Below, in pieces: positions 1 to 9,045 of a stretch of DNA of 64,000 bases. The notes under the pieces were generated by a model. That model was not told the origin of the DNA, did not search any database, and was given only the letters and a program-made list of their open reading frames with translations. The translations under genes and the position numbers were made by a program. Source of the stretch: an uncultured Acetatifactor sp. GTDB taxonomy: Bacteria > Bacillota > Clostridia > Lachnospirales > Lachnospiraceae. Within the stretch, counting starts at the first letter, position 1. Each line of letters starts with the position of its first letter. The stretch lies in assembly GCA_934402375.1 (NCBI GenBank), contig CAKRUB010000005.1, positions 51,252-115,251 on the forward strand, read 5' to 3'.

Positions 1-423
1 GCACAGTCTACGGAGTGCCATGCAGTGTGAGTCGGTGACGGAGCGATATTTTTTCCCGTGATCGCCCATGACAGGGTCGAGAAGAAAGAGCGGGGGATGG
101 AAGAGAGACAGAAATTCTTCAACAATACCAATCTGACTTTCATTGCCGAGAAAACCGCAGTACAAGCCGTCAAAGGACAGGCCGAGCTCCTTCCATGCGT
201 GTATGTAAGCCTGCATATGGGGAGTGTAGTCATCTCTGTGACAGACAGGGAAGCCGAGATGATTGGACAAAATGGAAGTAGGCACAGGACAGACCTGTAC
301 CCCCAGCACACTGATCACGGGCAGGGATACCGTTGTCGAGCATCTGCCGAAGCCAGCAATATCATTTATCATAGCAAGCCGGGGAACTCCGCCCCGGCTC
401 TCTTTTTCTTTATAATCCGTCAT
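1..423 (-). CDS. pdxY: Pyridoxamine/pyridoxal kinase, PfkB/ThiD-like fold (C-terminus beyond window)
   Basis: This is the first 141 codons of a B6-vitamer kinase, which phosphorylates pyridoxal or pyridoxamine with ATP in the cytoplasm; the rest lies left of base 1. The residues typical of this kinase group are visible: N20-D21 followed by AGFGRCSTT, a CPVPTSILSNH stretch near 45-55, and the phosphate-handling motif DPVMGDHG at 116-123. The start at 423 follows a GGAGGA site near 443-448. The upstream ECF transporter gene ends 10 bp away, so the two are very probably one operon: import, then trapping by phosphorylation. Family assignment is firm; which vitamer is preferred cannot be read from the sequence. 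Confidence 0.88.
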   Translation of the reverse strand, partial: MTDYKEKESRGGVPRLAMINDIAGFGRCSTTVSLPVISVLGVQVCPVPTSILSNHLGFPVCHRDDYTPHMQAYIHAWKELGLSFDGLYCGFLGNESQIGIVEEFLSLFHPPLFLLDPVMGDHGKKYRSVTDSHCMALRRLC

Positions 424-433
424 ATTTTATTTC

Positions 434-1351
434 CTATTGTTCCTCCGGTGTCACTTGAACAAACAGTCCAGCCTTGCGGAGTGCGGGACGCAGCGCAAGA
501 TAGAAGATTGAGGCGGCGATCACGGCGACAATGGCGTTTACACCGGTGGTCAGCGTGCTGATCTTGGCGAGCGCGGCAGAGATGTCCTGCGGAACTCCCA
601 GAAGATACATTTTATAGAAGTAACCGACCAGCGGATCGGCGACGACGTTAAATGCCATACCGCATACACAGGAGAGAATGGTAACGCCGGTGATATATTT
701 TGCGGAATGCTCCTTGTCGAGCTTAAAAATCTTATGCGCCACAAAGCCAACGATCAAGCCGATGCAGAGCTTTAATAGGAAGGTTTTCGGAGCGCTGGTA
801 ACATAGGAGGTTGTCAGGTCTCCGATCGTCATGCCGATTGCCCCGGCCATTCCGCCCCAGTATCCGCCGAGCAACAGCGCTGCAAGTACACAGAAAACAT
901 TTCCGAAGTGGAAGGCGGTTTTTTCCGGGCCGACCGGAATATCGATCTTGAAAAAGGCAAAGCCGATGTAGCAGAGCGCCGCCATCAGTCCGGCGGTTGC
1001 CAGACGTTTTACGTCCGGTTTAGTGGAACGGTAAACACCGTGCACAGCATTGTAGATTCCCTTGATTGTCAGCAGGACACTTAAGAATACGACGATCAGC
1101 GCGTAGGAATAGGGACGTTCCAGACTAAGCTTTTCTGCGGAAAGCTCTGACTGTTGTGCCTTCAGGGCCTCCAGATCGACATCGGTGTTTCCTTCTGCTG
1201 CTGAAATCTGTGCCTTGACCTCCTTCAGCGTGTTTCCGACGGCAACGGATTCCTGATAGCTGTTATTGTAAGTAAGAACTGCAAAGATGACTCCTGCGAT
1301 CAGCAGGACAGCGCCCACGATCAGCAGGCCGAAGCTTTTTGTTTTTTTCAT
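434..1351 (-). CDS. ECF transporter substrate-specific (S) component, probably for vitamin B6
   Basis: A 305-aa membrane protein. Residues ~115-300 form an ECF S-component, with FHFGNVFCVLAALLLGG and GAIGMTIGD as family-like segments; such proteins bind a vitamin and work with a shared EcfT/EcfA module encoded elsewhere. Ahead of it is an uncommon ~110-residue extension: a membrane segment at ~7-29, a charged heptad-like stretch at ~40-77 (LKAQQSELSAEKLSLE) and another membrane segment at ~83-105. The B6 assignment is inferred from the kinase gene 10 bp downstream; S-component specificity cannot be read from sequence alone. A GGAG site lies about 11 bases before the start. Confidence 0.8.
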   Translation of the reverse strand: MKKTKSFGLLIVGAVLLIAGVIFAVLTYNNSYQESVAVGNTLKEVKAQISAAEGNTDVDLEALKAQQSELSAEKLSLERPYSYALIVVFLSVLLTIKGIYNAVHGVYRSTKPDVKRLATAGLMAALCYIGFAFFKIDIPVGPEKTAFHFGNVFCVLAALLLGGYWGGMAGAIGMTIGDLTTSYVTSAPKTFLLKLCIGLIVGFVAHKIFKLDKEHSAKYITGVTILSCVCGMAFNVVADPLVGYFYKMYLLGVPQDISAALAKISTLTTGVNAIVAVIAASIFYLALRPALRKAGLFVQVTPEEQ

Positions 1352-1379
1352 AATCTCATTTTCTCCTCTCGCTCAAATT

Positions 1380-1398
1380 CTATACGCAGAGTGTATAG
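1380..1398. promoter_or_regulatory. Short inverted repeat in the divergent spacer (possible operator)
   Basis: CTATAC, 7 bases, GTATAG lies between the B6 transport gene (minus) and the xylan esterase gene (plus). The 223-bp spacer is otherwise plain; a TATAAT at 1516-1521 lacks a well-spaced -35. A regulator site is only a suggestion. Confidence 0.25.
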
Positions 1399-1574
1399 CA
1401 AGAGTGGCTCTATAAAAAGTGCCAGAGAAGAACTTTTTTACCAGTCCAGTTTGAAATTAGCAAAAAGTGCACACGAATCCACAATGGTTGAGAAGATTCA
1501 ACGTGGCAGGATAAATATAATGATAGTAGAACATTCGGGTCAGTGGCAGAGTAGTCAGACCCGGAGGAAGAGAA

Positions 1575-3296
1575 ATGGGGGACGATCCGATGGCAGGACC
1601 AATCGCACCGCGTGACGCGGAAAAGAAGAGAAAGAGCTTTTATATTATGAGGAATAAGCAGGTCGCGGGCTCCGGACAGCCGGACGGCACGGGAACGCAG
1701 TTTATCTACCTCAACGACGGCAGGATGCTCAGCTCCGCCAGACTGGTGGGCGGGATCGCGGACGAGGAGATGCTGAAGCTGATGACTACGGTGGAGGGGC
1801 TTCGCAGACTGGTCTATGCTGTCGGCGTGACAGTGGAGATGGACGAACCTCTCACCGAGGTGGGATTTGCGTTCCAGATGTACGGAAAGACCGATGTGTA
1901 CGGCTCCGGCACGACAATCCGTAAGAAGGTGAGCGCGGACGGCATGGAGAACATCATCAAGCTGGAGGATGTGGAATGGTCACAGGATGACGACATTCCG
2001 GGACAGATCCGTTTTGAATTTCCCAAGGCAAACCAGCAGGCGAGGGTAGCGGTGCGCTTTGTGCTGCAGGACGGATTCGATGCGCCGGAACCGGAGGAGG
2101 AGAATCCGGTCGATTTTAACTGCCCGGAGTACAGGGAAATGCTGAAGGCTTCTCTGATGCAGACGGGAAATAATGCAAGGATAAAGCGGGCGATCGAGAA
2201 GGCGAGACGCGGCGGGGACGTGACGATCGCGTTCATCGGCGGCTCCATCACACAGGGCGCAGGCGCTATTCCGATCAATACGGAATGCTATGCGTGGAAG
2301 ACCTTCGAGCATTTCTGTAAGCTCTGCGGAAGGAGCACGGAGGAAAATATCCACTATGTCAAGGCGGGTGTCGGCGGAACCTCCTCCGAGCTGGGCATGA
2401 TCCGCTATGACAGGGATGTGTGTGCCGAGGGGAAGGTGGTTCCCGACCTTGTCATTGTCGAGTATGCGGTGAACGATGAGGGTGACGAGACGAAGGGGCA
2501 CTGCTATGACAGTCTGGTGCGGAAGATCCTGCTCTCCGCGCAGAAGCCTGGTGTCATCCTCCTGTTTGCGGTCTTCGCAGACGATTTCAATCTGCAGGAC
2601 AGATTGTCACCTGTCGGAAGGACTTACGGGCTGCCGATGGTGAGCATCAAGAACTGCGTGACGGAGCAGTTTTACCGGAAGGCGGGAGAGGGACGCGTTC
2701 TGTCAAAGAACCAGTTCTTCTATGACAGCTTCCACCCCAGCAATTACGGACATACCATCATGGCGGACGCGATTGAATATCTGCTTCGGCAGACCGACAG
2801 TGCGGACGAGGACGAGGACATTGACATCAGCGGAATCCCGGCTCCGTTCAGCGCGGAGTTCGAGGGAGTGAAGCTGCTGGACAGAAGGTGCGCGGAGACG
2901 GCGGAAAACCTTGACTGCGGAGACTTTTCCGGCACCGATAAGGAGCTTCAGGCGGTGGAGAGGAACCGCGATCTGTCCGTGACGCCGGAGTTCCCGGACA
3001 ACTGGCTCCACACGGGCGGAGACAGACCGTTCTGCATGGATATTATGTGCAGTGCCTTGCTGATCGTGGCAAAGGATTCCGCTTCACCTATGGCGGGCTG
3101 CATTGAGGCGTTTGTGGACGGCGAGAAGGTGCGGGAGATCAATCCCAGAGACGTGGGCTGGACGCACTGCAACGCGCTGATTCTTTTGAGGGGTGCGGAA
3201 AGAAAGCGGCATCATGTGGAGATCCGGATGCGGCAGGGGGATGAGCAGAAGCAGTTTACGATCCTCGGCTTCGGATATGTTGACAACGAAAGATAG
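1575..3296 (+). CDS. SGNH/GDSL-family carbohydrate esterase (likely xylan deacetylase)
   Basis: A 573-aa protein without signal peptide. The N-terminal ~200 residues look like a beta-rich accessory domain. The C-terminal part carries the SGNH hydrolase blocks: nucleophile Ser224 in FIGGSITQG, Asn300 in EYAVND, and the Asp384/His387 pair in DSFHP, so the catalytic set is intact. These enzymes remove acyl, usually acetyl, groups from sugars. The GH115 gene starts 51 bp downstream and GH3 follows, so a cytoplasmic role in deacetylating imported xylo-oligosaccharides is the best reading. The start at 1575 has GGAGGA at 1563-1568; an in-frame ATG at 1590 has no comparable site. Hydrolase family is firm, substrate is inferred. 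Confidence 0.8.
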   Translation: MGDDPMAGPIAPRDAEKKRKSFYIMRNKQVAGSGQPDGTGTQFIYLNDGRMLSSARLVGGIADEEMLKLMTTVEGLRRLVYAVGVTVEMDEPLTEVGFAFQMYGKTDVYGSGTTIRKKVSADGMENIIKLEDVEWSQDDDIPGQIRFEFPKANQQARVAVRFVLQDGFDAPEPEEENPVDFNCPEYREMLKASLMQTGNNARIKRAIEKARRGGDVTIAFIGGSITQGAGAIPINTECYAWKTFEHFCKLCGRSTEENIHYVKAGVGGTSSELGMIRYDRDVCAEGKVVPDLVIVEYAVNDEGDETKGHCYDSLVRKILLSAQKPGVILLFAVFADDFNLQDRLSPVGRTYGLPMVSIKNCVTEQFYRKAGEGRVLSKNQFFYDSFHPSNYGHTIMADAIEYLLRQTDSADEDEDIDISGIPAPFSAEFEGVKLLDRRCAETAENLDCGDFSGTDKELQAVERNRDLSVTPEFPDNWLHTGGDRPFCMDIMCSALLIVAKDSASPMAGCIEAFVDGEKVREINPRDVGWTHCNALILLRGAERKRHHVEIRMRQGDEQKQFTILGFGYVDNER

Positions 3297-3347
3297 ACAG
3301 GTGACAAGTGACAGCATGTGCACACTGTGCGCAGGAAAGAGGAAGGT

Positions 3348-6242
3348 ATGGCAGAATTCAGACTCATTGAGGAAAAGAGAGCGGTTCCGGTTCTGGTTGA
3401 AACGACAGGCTACGAGGGCGTCAGAAGAATTGCCGACACACTGGCGGAGGACATCTTCCTTGTCTCGGACAGGAAGCCTGAGCGGGTGGACGAGGCGTGG
3501 CTGAACCGCAAGCCCGGGGGTGGCGTGATCCTCTGTGCCACGGTCGGGCACAGTGCGCTTCTGGAAGAGCTTGAAAAGAAGGGCAGCTTCTCTGCGGAGG
3601 AGATCAGGGGAAAGAGAGAGACTTACAAGATACAGCTTCTGGAGCATCCGTTTGAGGGCGTGGACAGTGCGCTCGTCATCTGCGGAAGCGATAAGCGGGG
3701 AACCATCTACGGCATGTTTACACTGTCGGAGTATCTCGGAGTGACCCCGCTGGTCTACTTCGGGGATGCAGCGCCGAGGAGATGCCCCGATCCCGTCGTG
3801 GGGACGGATATTGAGACAGTGTCAAAGGAGCCATCCGTGCGCTACAGGGGCTTTTTCATCAACGACGAGTGGCCCTGCTTCGGAAACTGGGCATGCTCAC
3901 ACTTCGGCGGCGTCAATGCGGATATGTACCGCCATGTGTTTGAATTTCTGCTGAGGATGAAGGGCAATTATCTCTGGCCGGCAATGTGGGCGTCTTCCTT
4001 CCCTTTGGACGGGCCGGGGAGCGCAAACGAGGAGCTTGCGGACATCTACGGCGTTGTCATGGGCTACTCCCATCACGAGCCCTGCCTCCGCGCCAGCGAG
4101 GAATGGGACAAGGTACGTGGCGAGGGAACACGCTACGGCAACGAGTGGAATTTCTATACCAACGAGCAGGGACTTCTGAACTACTGGGAGGATTCCCTTA
4201 AGCGCAGCGGAAAATATGAGAATGTGATTACCATCGGTATGCGTGGGGAGAGAGACTCCTCCATGCTCGGCGATGACGCGACGGTCGAGGAGAACATCAA
4301 TCTCCTGAAGGACATCATCAGAAAGCAGCGAAAGCTGATCCGTGAAAATGTCAACGAGGATCTGGATAAGGTGCCGCAGATGCTGGCGCTGTACAAGGAG
4401 GTCGAGGCATATTTTTACGGGGATGAGCATGTCGCCGGTCTGAAGGACTGGGACGAGCTTGACGGCGTGATCTGTATGCTCTGCGAGGATAATTTCGGGC
4501 ACATGAGGACATTGCCGACACCGGAGATCCGAAACCGCAAGGGCGGCTTCGGCATGTATTACCACTTCGACTATCACGGTGGACCGATTTCCTATGAATG
4601 GGTGGATTCCACGCCGCTGTCAAAGACGTGGGAGCAGATGTGCACCGCGTATGAATATGGCGTGCGCGATCTTTGGATTGTGAATGTCGGGGACTTAAAG
4701 CTGCACGAGGTGCCGCTGACCTATTTCATGTCCCTCGCCTATGACTTTGACCGGTGGGGCAGCACAAATCCGGACAGCTATCGTGAGTTTGCGGCGCAGT
4801 GGGCGGAGAAATCCTTCCCCACGGCGGAGAAGCAGCTGCAGGAGACGGCGGCAAAGCTGCTGTTGTCCTACATCGATCTCAACCATCAGCGCAGACCCGA
4901 GGCGCTGAATGAGAATATCTATCATCCCTGCCATTACCTCGAGGCGGACAGGATGCTTAAGGCAGCGGAAGACATTCAGGCATTGGATTCCAAGCTGCGG
5001 GATGGCTTATCCGAGGCGGAGAGAAACGGCTATTACAGCATGGCAGGCTTTTCGGCAGCAGCCTCCGCGAATCTGCTCAAGCTGCATCTCTATGCCGGAA
5101 AGAGCAGACATTATGCCGCACAGGGAAGAAAGGCGGCAAACCGTTACGCCGCGCTGGCAGAGGAATGCATAGAGCAGGATAACAGGCTCGCGGACGAATT
5201 TGCGGCTTTTCAGGGCGGCAAGTGGAAGGGCATGCAGCTGGCTCCGCATATCGGCTTTACGAAGTGGAATGAGGACGGGTGCAGATACCCCGTCATATGC
5301 CGGCTTCATCCGACTGCAAAGAACCGGATGAGCGTGTCGCGCAAGGATGACGAGCGGGTGGCATTTAAGAATTATGGCGGTCCGGAGCGCATTTTCGTAA
5401 ATGACTTTATGAGCGAGGGCTGTGGGGAAATTGTTCTCGAGGTGTCCTCGGACGGTCCCGGCGCCATCCATTATGAGATCAGTGTGGCATCGGGAAAGCT
5501 GCCGGAATGGCTTACCGTATCGCCGCTTAGCGGGGATGTGGAGGAGCTGCAGGAGGTGGTTCTGAGTTGTAAGAGAGAACTGCTTCCAAAGGTGACAGAG
5601 AAGGTGACATTACATATCAGCGACGGGGACACGGTTGTCGCTGTCGAGATCAGTGGTGTCAGGACGGAGATGGACGCGCTTCCGCCGATGACCTTCCTGC
5701 CGCAAAACGGTGTCATTACAATGAATGCGGCGCATTATGCGGAAAAGAAGGACGTGGAAGCGGGCGCTTATCAGGTGCTCAGAGGTTATGGGCAGTATGG
5801 CACCGCCGTGAAGGTTGTGCCGTTTACAGCTGCCTTCAGCGAGGGGCAGGACGCGCCGGAGCTGAAATACCGATTCCTTATCCCGGAGAACGGCGATTAC
5901 CGCGTGGAGATTCTGGCGGCGCCGACAAACCCGGCATTTAACAGGCAGAGTCTCAGGATCCGTGTCGCGGCAGAGGGAGAGGAAAGAATACTTACCCTTG
6001 TCGGAGCTGACTTCAAGGCAGGAGATACCAGAGACAGCAGCTGGTGCAGGGGAGTTCTGGATCAGATTCATTCCGTGGAGACGGTCATGCACTTTGAGAA
6101 GGGTGTCAGGGAGCTGACGCTGGGGGCGCTGGAAGCGGGCGTCGTGCCTGAGCGGATCCGGATAATCCCCGCAGCGGGCGGAAAAGGATGCAGGGGAATC
6201 CGCACATCCTACCTCGGACCGGAGGAAAGTGCGTTTGTATAG
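3348..6242 (+). CDS. GH115 xylan alpha-1,2-glucuronidase
   Basis: A 964-aa protein. GH115 enzymes cut (4-O-methyl)glucuronic acid from xylan or xylo-oligosaccharides. The family's conserved core is easy to see: YRGFFINDEWP from Tyr166, HFGGVNADMYRHVFEFLLR, KGNYLWPAMWAS, and HHEP at 242-245, followed by GMRGERDSSM and LCEDNFGHMRTLP. The last ~180 residues form the usual C-terminal beta-sandwich. No signal peptide is present, whereas many GH115 proteins are exported; this one should act on imported acidic oligosaccharides. I take the ATG at 3348, directly behind AGGAAAGAGGAAGG, over an upstream ATG at 3318 with no good site. It lies 51 bp after the esterase gene, likely co-transcribed. Confidence 0.93.
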   Translation: MAEFRLIEEKRAVPVLVETTGYEGVRRIADTLAEDIFLVSDRKPERVDEAWLNRKPGGGVILCATVGHSALLEELEKKGSFSAEEIRGKRETYKIQLLEHPFEGVDSALVICGSDKRGTIYGMFTLSEYLGVTPLVYFGDAAPRRCPDPVVGTDIETVSKEPSVRYRGFFINDEWPCFGNWACSHFGGVNADMYRHVFEFLLRMKGNYLWPAMWASSFPLDGPGSANEELADIYGVVMGYSHHEPCLRASEEWDKVRGEGTRYGNEWNFYTNEQGLLNYWEDSLKRSGKYENVITIGMRGERDSSMLGDDATVEENINLLKDIIRKQRKLIRENVNEDLDKVPQMLALYKEVEAYFYGDEHVAGLKDWDELDGVICMLCEDNFGHMRTLPTPEIRNRKGGFGMYYHFDYHGGPISYEWVDSTPLSKTWEQMCTAYEYGVRDLWIVNVGDLKLHEVPLTYFMSLAYDFDRWGSTNPDSYREFAAQWAEKSFPTAEKQLQETAAKLLLSYIDLNHQRRPEALNENIYHPCHYLEADRMLKAAEDIQALDSKLRDGLSEAERNGYYSMAGFSAAASANLLKLHLYAGKSRHYAAQGRKAANRYAALAEECIEQDNRLADEFAAFQGGKWKGMQLAPHIGFTKWNEDGCRYPVICRLHPTAKNRMSVSRKDDERVAFKNYGGPERIFVNDFMSEGCGEIVLEVSSDGPGAIHYEISVASGKLPEWLTVSPLSGDVEELQEVVLSCKRELLPKVTEKVTLHISDGDTVVAVEISGVRTEMDALPPMTFLPQNGVITMNAAHYAEKKDVEAGAYQVLRGYGQYGTAVKVVPFTAAFSEGQDAPELKYRFLIPENGDYRVEILAAPTNPAFNRQSLRIRVAAEGEERILTLVGADFKAGDTRDSSWCRGVLDQIHSVETVMHFEKGVRELTLGALEAGVVPERIRIIPAAGGKGCRGIRTSYLGPEESAFV

Positions 6243-6460
6243 GCTTCCTGCCCGCCATCTGCGCAAAAAATGGGTGTAAGTTAGCACAATGTGAGAGGAT
6301 AGAAGCGGGGAAGCATGGTAATCTGAATGAAGATATAGCACGCAGAAGCGTGTGAAGGTAAACCAATGTCCGTGATATGCAGGAGCTGTGTCTATGCGCA
6401 CATGACACAGCTCAGTGTAGAGAACTATATGACGACAGGTGCGCAGAAATGAGGAATCAT

Positions 6461-8599
6461 ATGAGAGACAGAACAACGGCGCAGCAGCGTGCCAGAGAAC
6501 TGGTAGGTAAGATGACGCTGGAAGAGAAGGCTTCACAGTTAAAGTATGACGCGCCCGCAATTCCCAGACTCGGGGTTCCCGCCTACAACTGGTGGAATGA
6601 GGGACTGCACGGCGTTGCGAGAGCAGGAGTAGCGACAGTGTTCCCGCAGGCAATCGCCATAGGAGCTGCCTTTGATACGGAGCTGGCGGAGAAAATCGGC
6701 GATACCATTGCCGAGGAGGGGCGTGCAAAGTATAACGCTTATGTGAAGGAAAATGACAGGGATATTTACAAGGGACTGACCTTCTGGTCTCCGAATGTCA
6801 ATATTTTCAGAGATCCCAGATGGGGAAGGGGACATGAGACCTACGGCGAGGATCCCTACCTGACCGGTGAGCTTGGAAAGGCATTTGTGGATGGCATTCA
6901 GGGTGACGGGGAGTATCTGAAGGCGGCGGCATGCGCGAAGCATTTTGCCGTACATTCCGGTCCGGAGGCAGTGCGCCATAAATTCGATGCGAAGGCATCC
7001 AAGAAGGATATGCGGGAGACCTATCTTCCTGCATTTGAAAAGCTGGTGAAGGATGCGGATGTCGAGGGCGTTATGGGTGCCTACAACAGAACCAACGGCG
7101 AGCCCTGCTGCGGCAGCAAGACGCTGATGCAGGACATTCTGAGAGGTGAGTGGGGCTTTGACGGGTACTATGTTTCCGACTGCTGGGCTGTCCGTGATTT
7201 CCATACGAATCACATGGTGACGGACACGGCCGAGGAGTCGGCAGCGCTGGCGCTCAAGACCGGCTGTGACGTAAACTGCGGAAACACCTACCTTCACATG
7301 ATGAAGGCGTATGAGCAGGGACTTGTGAGCGAGGAGGACATCTCGCTTGCGGCGGAGAGACTGTTCACAACCCGCTTTATGCTTGGACTTTTTGATGAGA
7401 CGGAGTACGACAAGATCGGCTATGACAGGATCGAGTGCAAGGAGCATCTTGCCCTTGCAGACAGGGCAACGGCGGAGTCGGTTGTCCTTTTGAAGAACGA
7501 CGGAATCCTTCCGCTGGAAAAGAAGAAATTAAAGGCGGTCGGAGTAATCGGACCGAATGCCAACAGCCGCGCCGCACTGATCGGAAATTATCACGGAACC
7601 TCCTCCCGGTACATTACCGTGCTCGAGGGCATTCAGGACTGCATGGGCGAGGATGTGCGCGTTTATTATTCAGAGGGCTGCCATCTGTTCAAGGACAGGG
7701 TAGAGAACCTTGGGCTGCGTCAGGATCGCATCAGCGAGGCGGTTGCGGTGGCGAAGAACAGTGATGTAGTTGTACTGTGTCTTGGACTGGATGAGACGCT
7801 CGAGGGAGAAGAGGGAGATACCGGTAACAGCTACGCTTCCGGAGATAAGGTTGATCTGCTTCTGCCGGAGGTTCAGCGTGAGCTGCTGGAGGCTGTGGTG
7901 GCGACCGGAAAGCCCGTCATTCTTGTCAACATGACCGGAAGCGCCATGGATCTCCGCTATGCGCAGGAGCATTGCGCGGCGATCGTACAGGCGTGGTATC
8001 CCGGCGCAAGGGGTGGTCGTGTCGTGGCAGATATTCTGATAGGTGAGATTTCACCGTCCGGTAAGCTGCCTGTCACCTTCTATCGTGACACGGAGGAACT
8101 GCCTGATTTTGAGGACTATTCCATGAAGGGCAGAACCTACCGCTACTTTACGGGAGAGGTGCTCTATCCGTTCGGCTATGGTCTGACCTACGGCAGCGCT
8201 GAGATCAGCGGAGTAAAGCTGGGTGGACAGGAGCTGGCAGACGGCAGTGAGGTAAGACTTCCGGGCGGAAGCCTTGACAGTCTTGAGGTTACGGTCAGCA
8301 ACACCGGAGACCGGAATGTCGAGGAGGTCGTACAGGTATACATAAAGGCTTTGGATTCCACGGATGCAACGCCGAATGAAAGATTGTGCGGCTTTGCGAG
8401 AGTTTCCGTCAAGACCGGCGGGCAGGCTATGGTTCAGGTTCCTGTGGACAGGGACGCGTTGACCGTCATCAATGACGAGGGCGAGAAGGTGTCCGGCGGC
8501 AGCAGGTATGCTGTCAGCGTGGGCCTCGGACAATCCGATGCAAGGACAGAGGAGCTGACCGGGAAGAAGTGCCGGAAGATAATTCTTGTGACAGAGTAA
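6461..8599 (+). CDS. GH3 glycoside hydrolase, probable beta-xylosidase
   Basis: A 712-aa cytoplasmic protein with GH3 architecture: N-terminal barrel (~1-310), alpha/beta sandwich (~365-570) and a fibronectin-III-like C-terminal domain (~605-700). The nucleophile is Asp240 in YVSDCWAV. Substrate-loop motifs include PNVNIFRDPRWGRG, HETYGEDPYL and KHFAVHSGPE, a pattern common in xylan-active GH3 enzymes. The start at 6461 is chosen because GAGGA ends five bases upstream and the product begins just before the family's typical MTLEEKASQL; an ATG at 6449 is also possible. It sits 218 bp after GH115. Beta-xylosidase is inferred from context; beta-glucosidase activity cannot be excluded. Confidence 0.9.
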   Translation: MRDRTTAQQRARELVGKMTLEEKASQLKYDAPAIPRLGVPAYNWWNEGLHGVARAGVATVFPQAIAIGAAFDTELAEKIGDTIAEEGRAKYNAYVKENDRDIYKGLTFWSPNVNIFRDPRWGRGHETYGEDPYLTGELGKAFVDGIQGDGEYLKAAACAKHFAVHSGPEAVRHKFDAKASKKDMRETYLPAFEKLVKDADVEGVMGAYNRTNGEPCCGSKTLMQDILRGEWGFDGYYVSDCWAVRDFHTNHMVTDTAEESAALALKTGCDVNCGNTYLHMMKAYEQGLVSEEDISLAAERLFTTRFMLGLFDETEYDKIGYDRIECKEHLALADRATAESVVLLKNDGILPLEKKKLKAVGVIGPNANSRAALIGNYHGTSSRYITVLEGIQDCMGEDVRVYYSEGCHLFKDRVENLGLRQDRISEAVAVAKNSDVVVLCLGLDETLEGEEGDTGNSYASGDKVDLLLPEVQRELLEAVVATGKPVILVNMTGSAMDLRYAQEHCAAIVQAWYPGARGGRVVADILIGEISPSGKLPVTFYRDTEELPDFEDYSMKGRTYRYFTGEVLYPFGYGLTYGSAEISGVKLGGQELADGSEVRLPGGSLDSLEVTVSNTGDRNVEEVVQVYIKALDSTDATPNERLCGFARVSVKTGGQAMVQVPVDRDALTVINDEGEKVSGGSRYAVSVGLGQSDARTEELTGKKCRKIILVTE

Positions 8600-8632
8600 G
8601 AGAGTGGAAGAGACGCTGTTTCCGCAAGTGAC

Positions 8633-8773
8633 GTTGCACAAAATGCACAGACCACCGCAGGCACGCTTGCGCTACCCTCCGCACGCAACGGATGCATAAG
8701 TTCCCACAGTACGGGAACTAAGCACCGGCGGCTCCAGAGTGCGCTGCTTGTGGTCAGGTGCATTCTGCACAAC
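8633..8773 (+). repeat. Dispersed palindromic repeat, copy 1
   Basis: About 141 bp that fold back on themselves: GTTGCACAAAATGCAC (8633-8648) pairs with GTGCATTCTGCACAAC (8758-8773), then GACCACCGCAG with CTGCTTGTGGTC. Inside is a hairpin AGTTCCC (8699-8705) / GGGAACT (8713-8719). Closely related copies lie at 26458-26596 (inverted) and 37208-37347. The conserved prefix GTTTCCGCAAGTGAC (from 8618) is shared only with the third copy. There is no coding capacity worth calling. It occupies the 446-bp gap between the GH3 and lipoprotein genes. Confidence 0.85.
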
Positions 8774-8824
8774 TGGTATTTGAATTATTGGAGTTTTGGA
8801 ATTATCTAAGATAAGTAAGGAAGA

Positions 8825-8853
8825 GGGCAGCACCGCACAGGAGCTGCCTTTTT
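8825..8853 (+). terminator. Rho-independent terminator after the GH3 gene
   Basis: GGCAGC (8826-8831), 11-base loop, GCTGCC (8843-8848), then TTTTT. It lies past the palindromic repeat and before the next promoter, so it likely ends the esterase-GH115-GH3 transcript. Confidence 0.65.
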
Positions 8854-8961
8854 GAATTGGAGGGTATATGGGAGGAAAGCAGGCTGTCATACCCAGAGTT
8901 GCCGGCATCGGAATGCATAGTGGACAGAGACATGCGTGAGAATTTGTATAGAATAGATACC

Positions 8962-8990
8962 TTTACAATAAATAAAAAATATGTTATATT
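8962..8990 (+). promoter_or_regulatory. Sigma-A-type promoter for the large lipoprotein gene
   Basis: TTTACA (8962-8967), 17-bp AT-rich spacer, TATATT (8985-8990). The lipoprotein start is 56 bp downstream. Confidence 0.6.
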
Positions 8991-9045
8991 TCTATTGAAA
9001 TATAATTATAGAGGGAACACATAAAACGGATGTAGGGGGATTGAC

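Noticed and set aside
58..561. Plus-strand open frame of 167 codons at the left edge
   Set aside because: It lies antisense to the truncated pyridoxamine kinase and the ECF gene, whose protein motifs are clear; its own translation has no family features.
5610..6728. Minus-strand open frame of 372 codons across the GH115-GH3 junction
   Set aside because: It runs antisense to two well-defined enzymes and lacks family features or a convincing start.
8633..8773. Insertion sequence or complete transposon at the palindromic repeats
   Set aside because: No transposase frame and no clear target-site duplication could be seen at any of the three copies.
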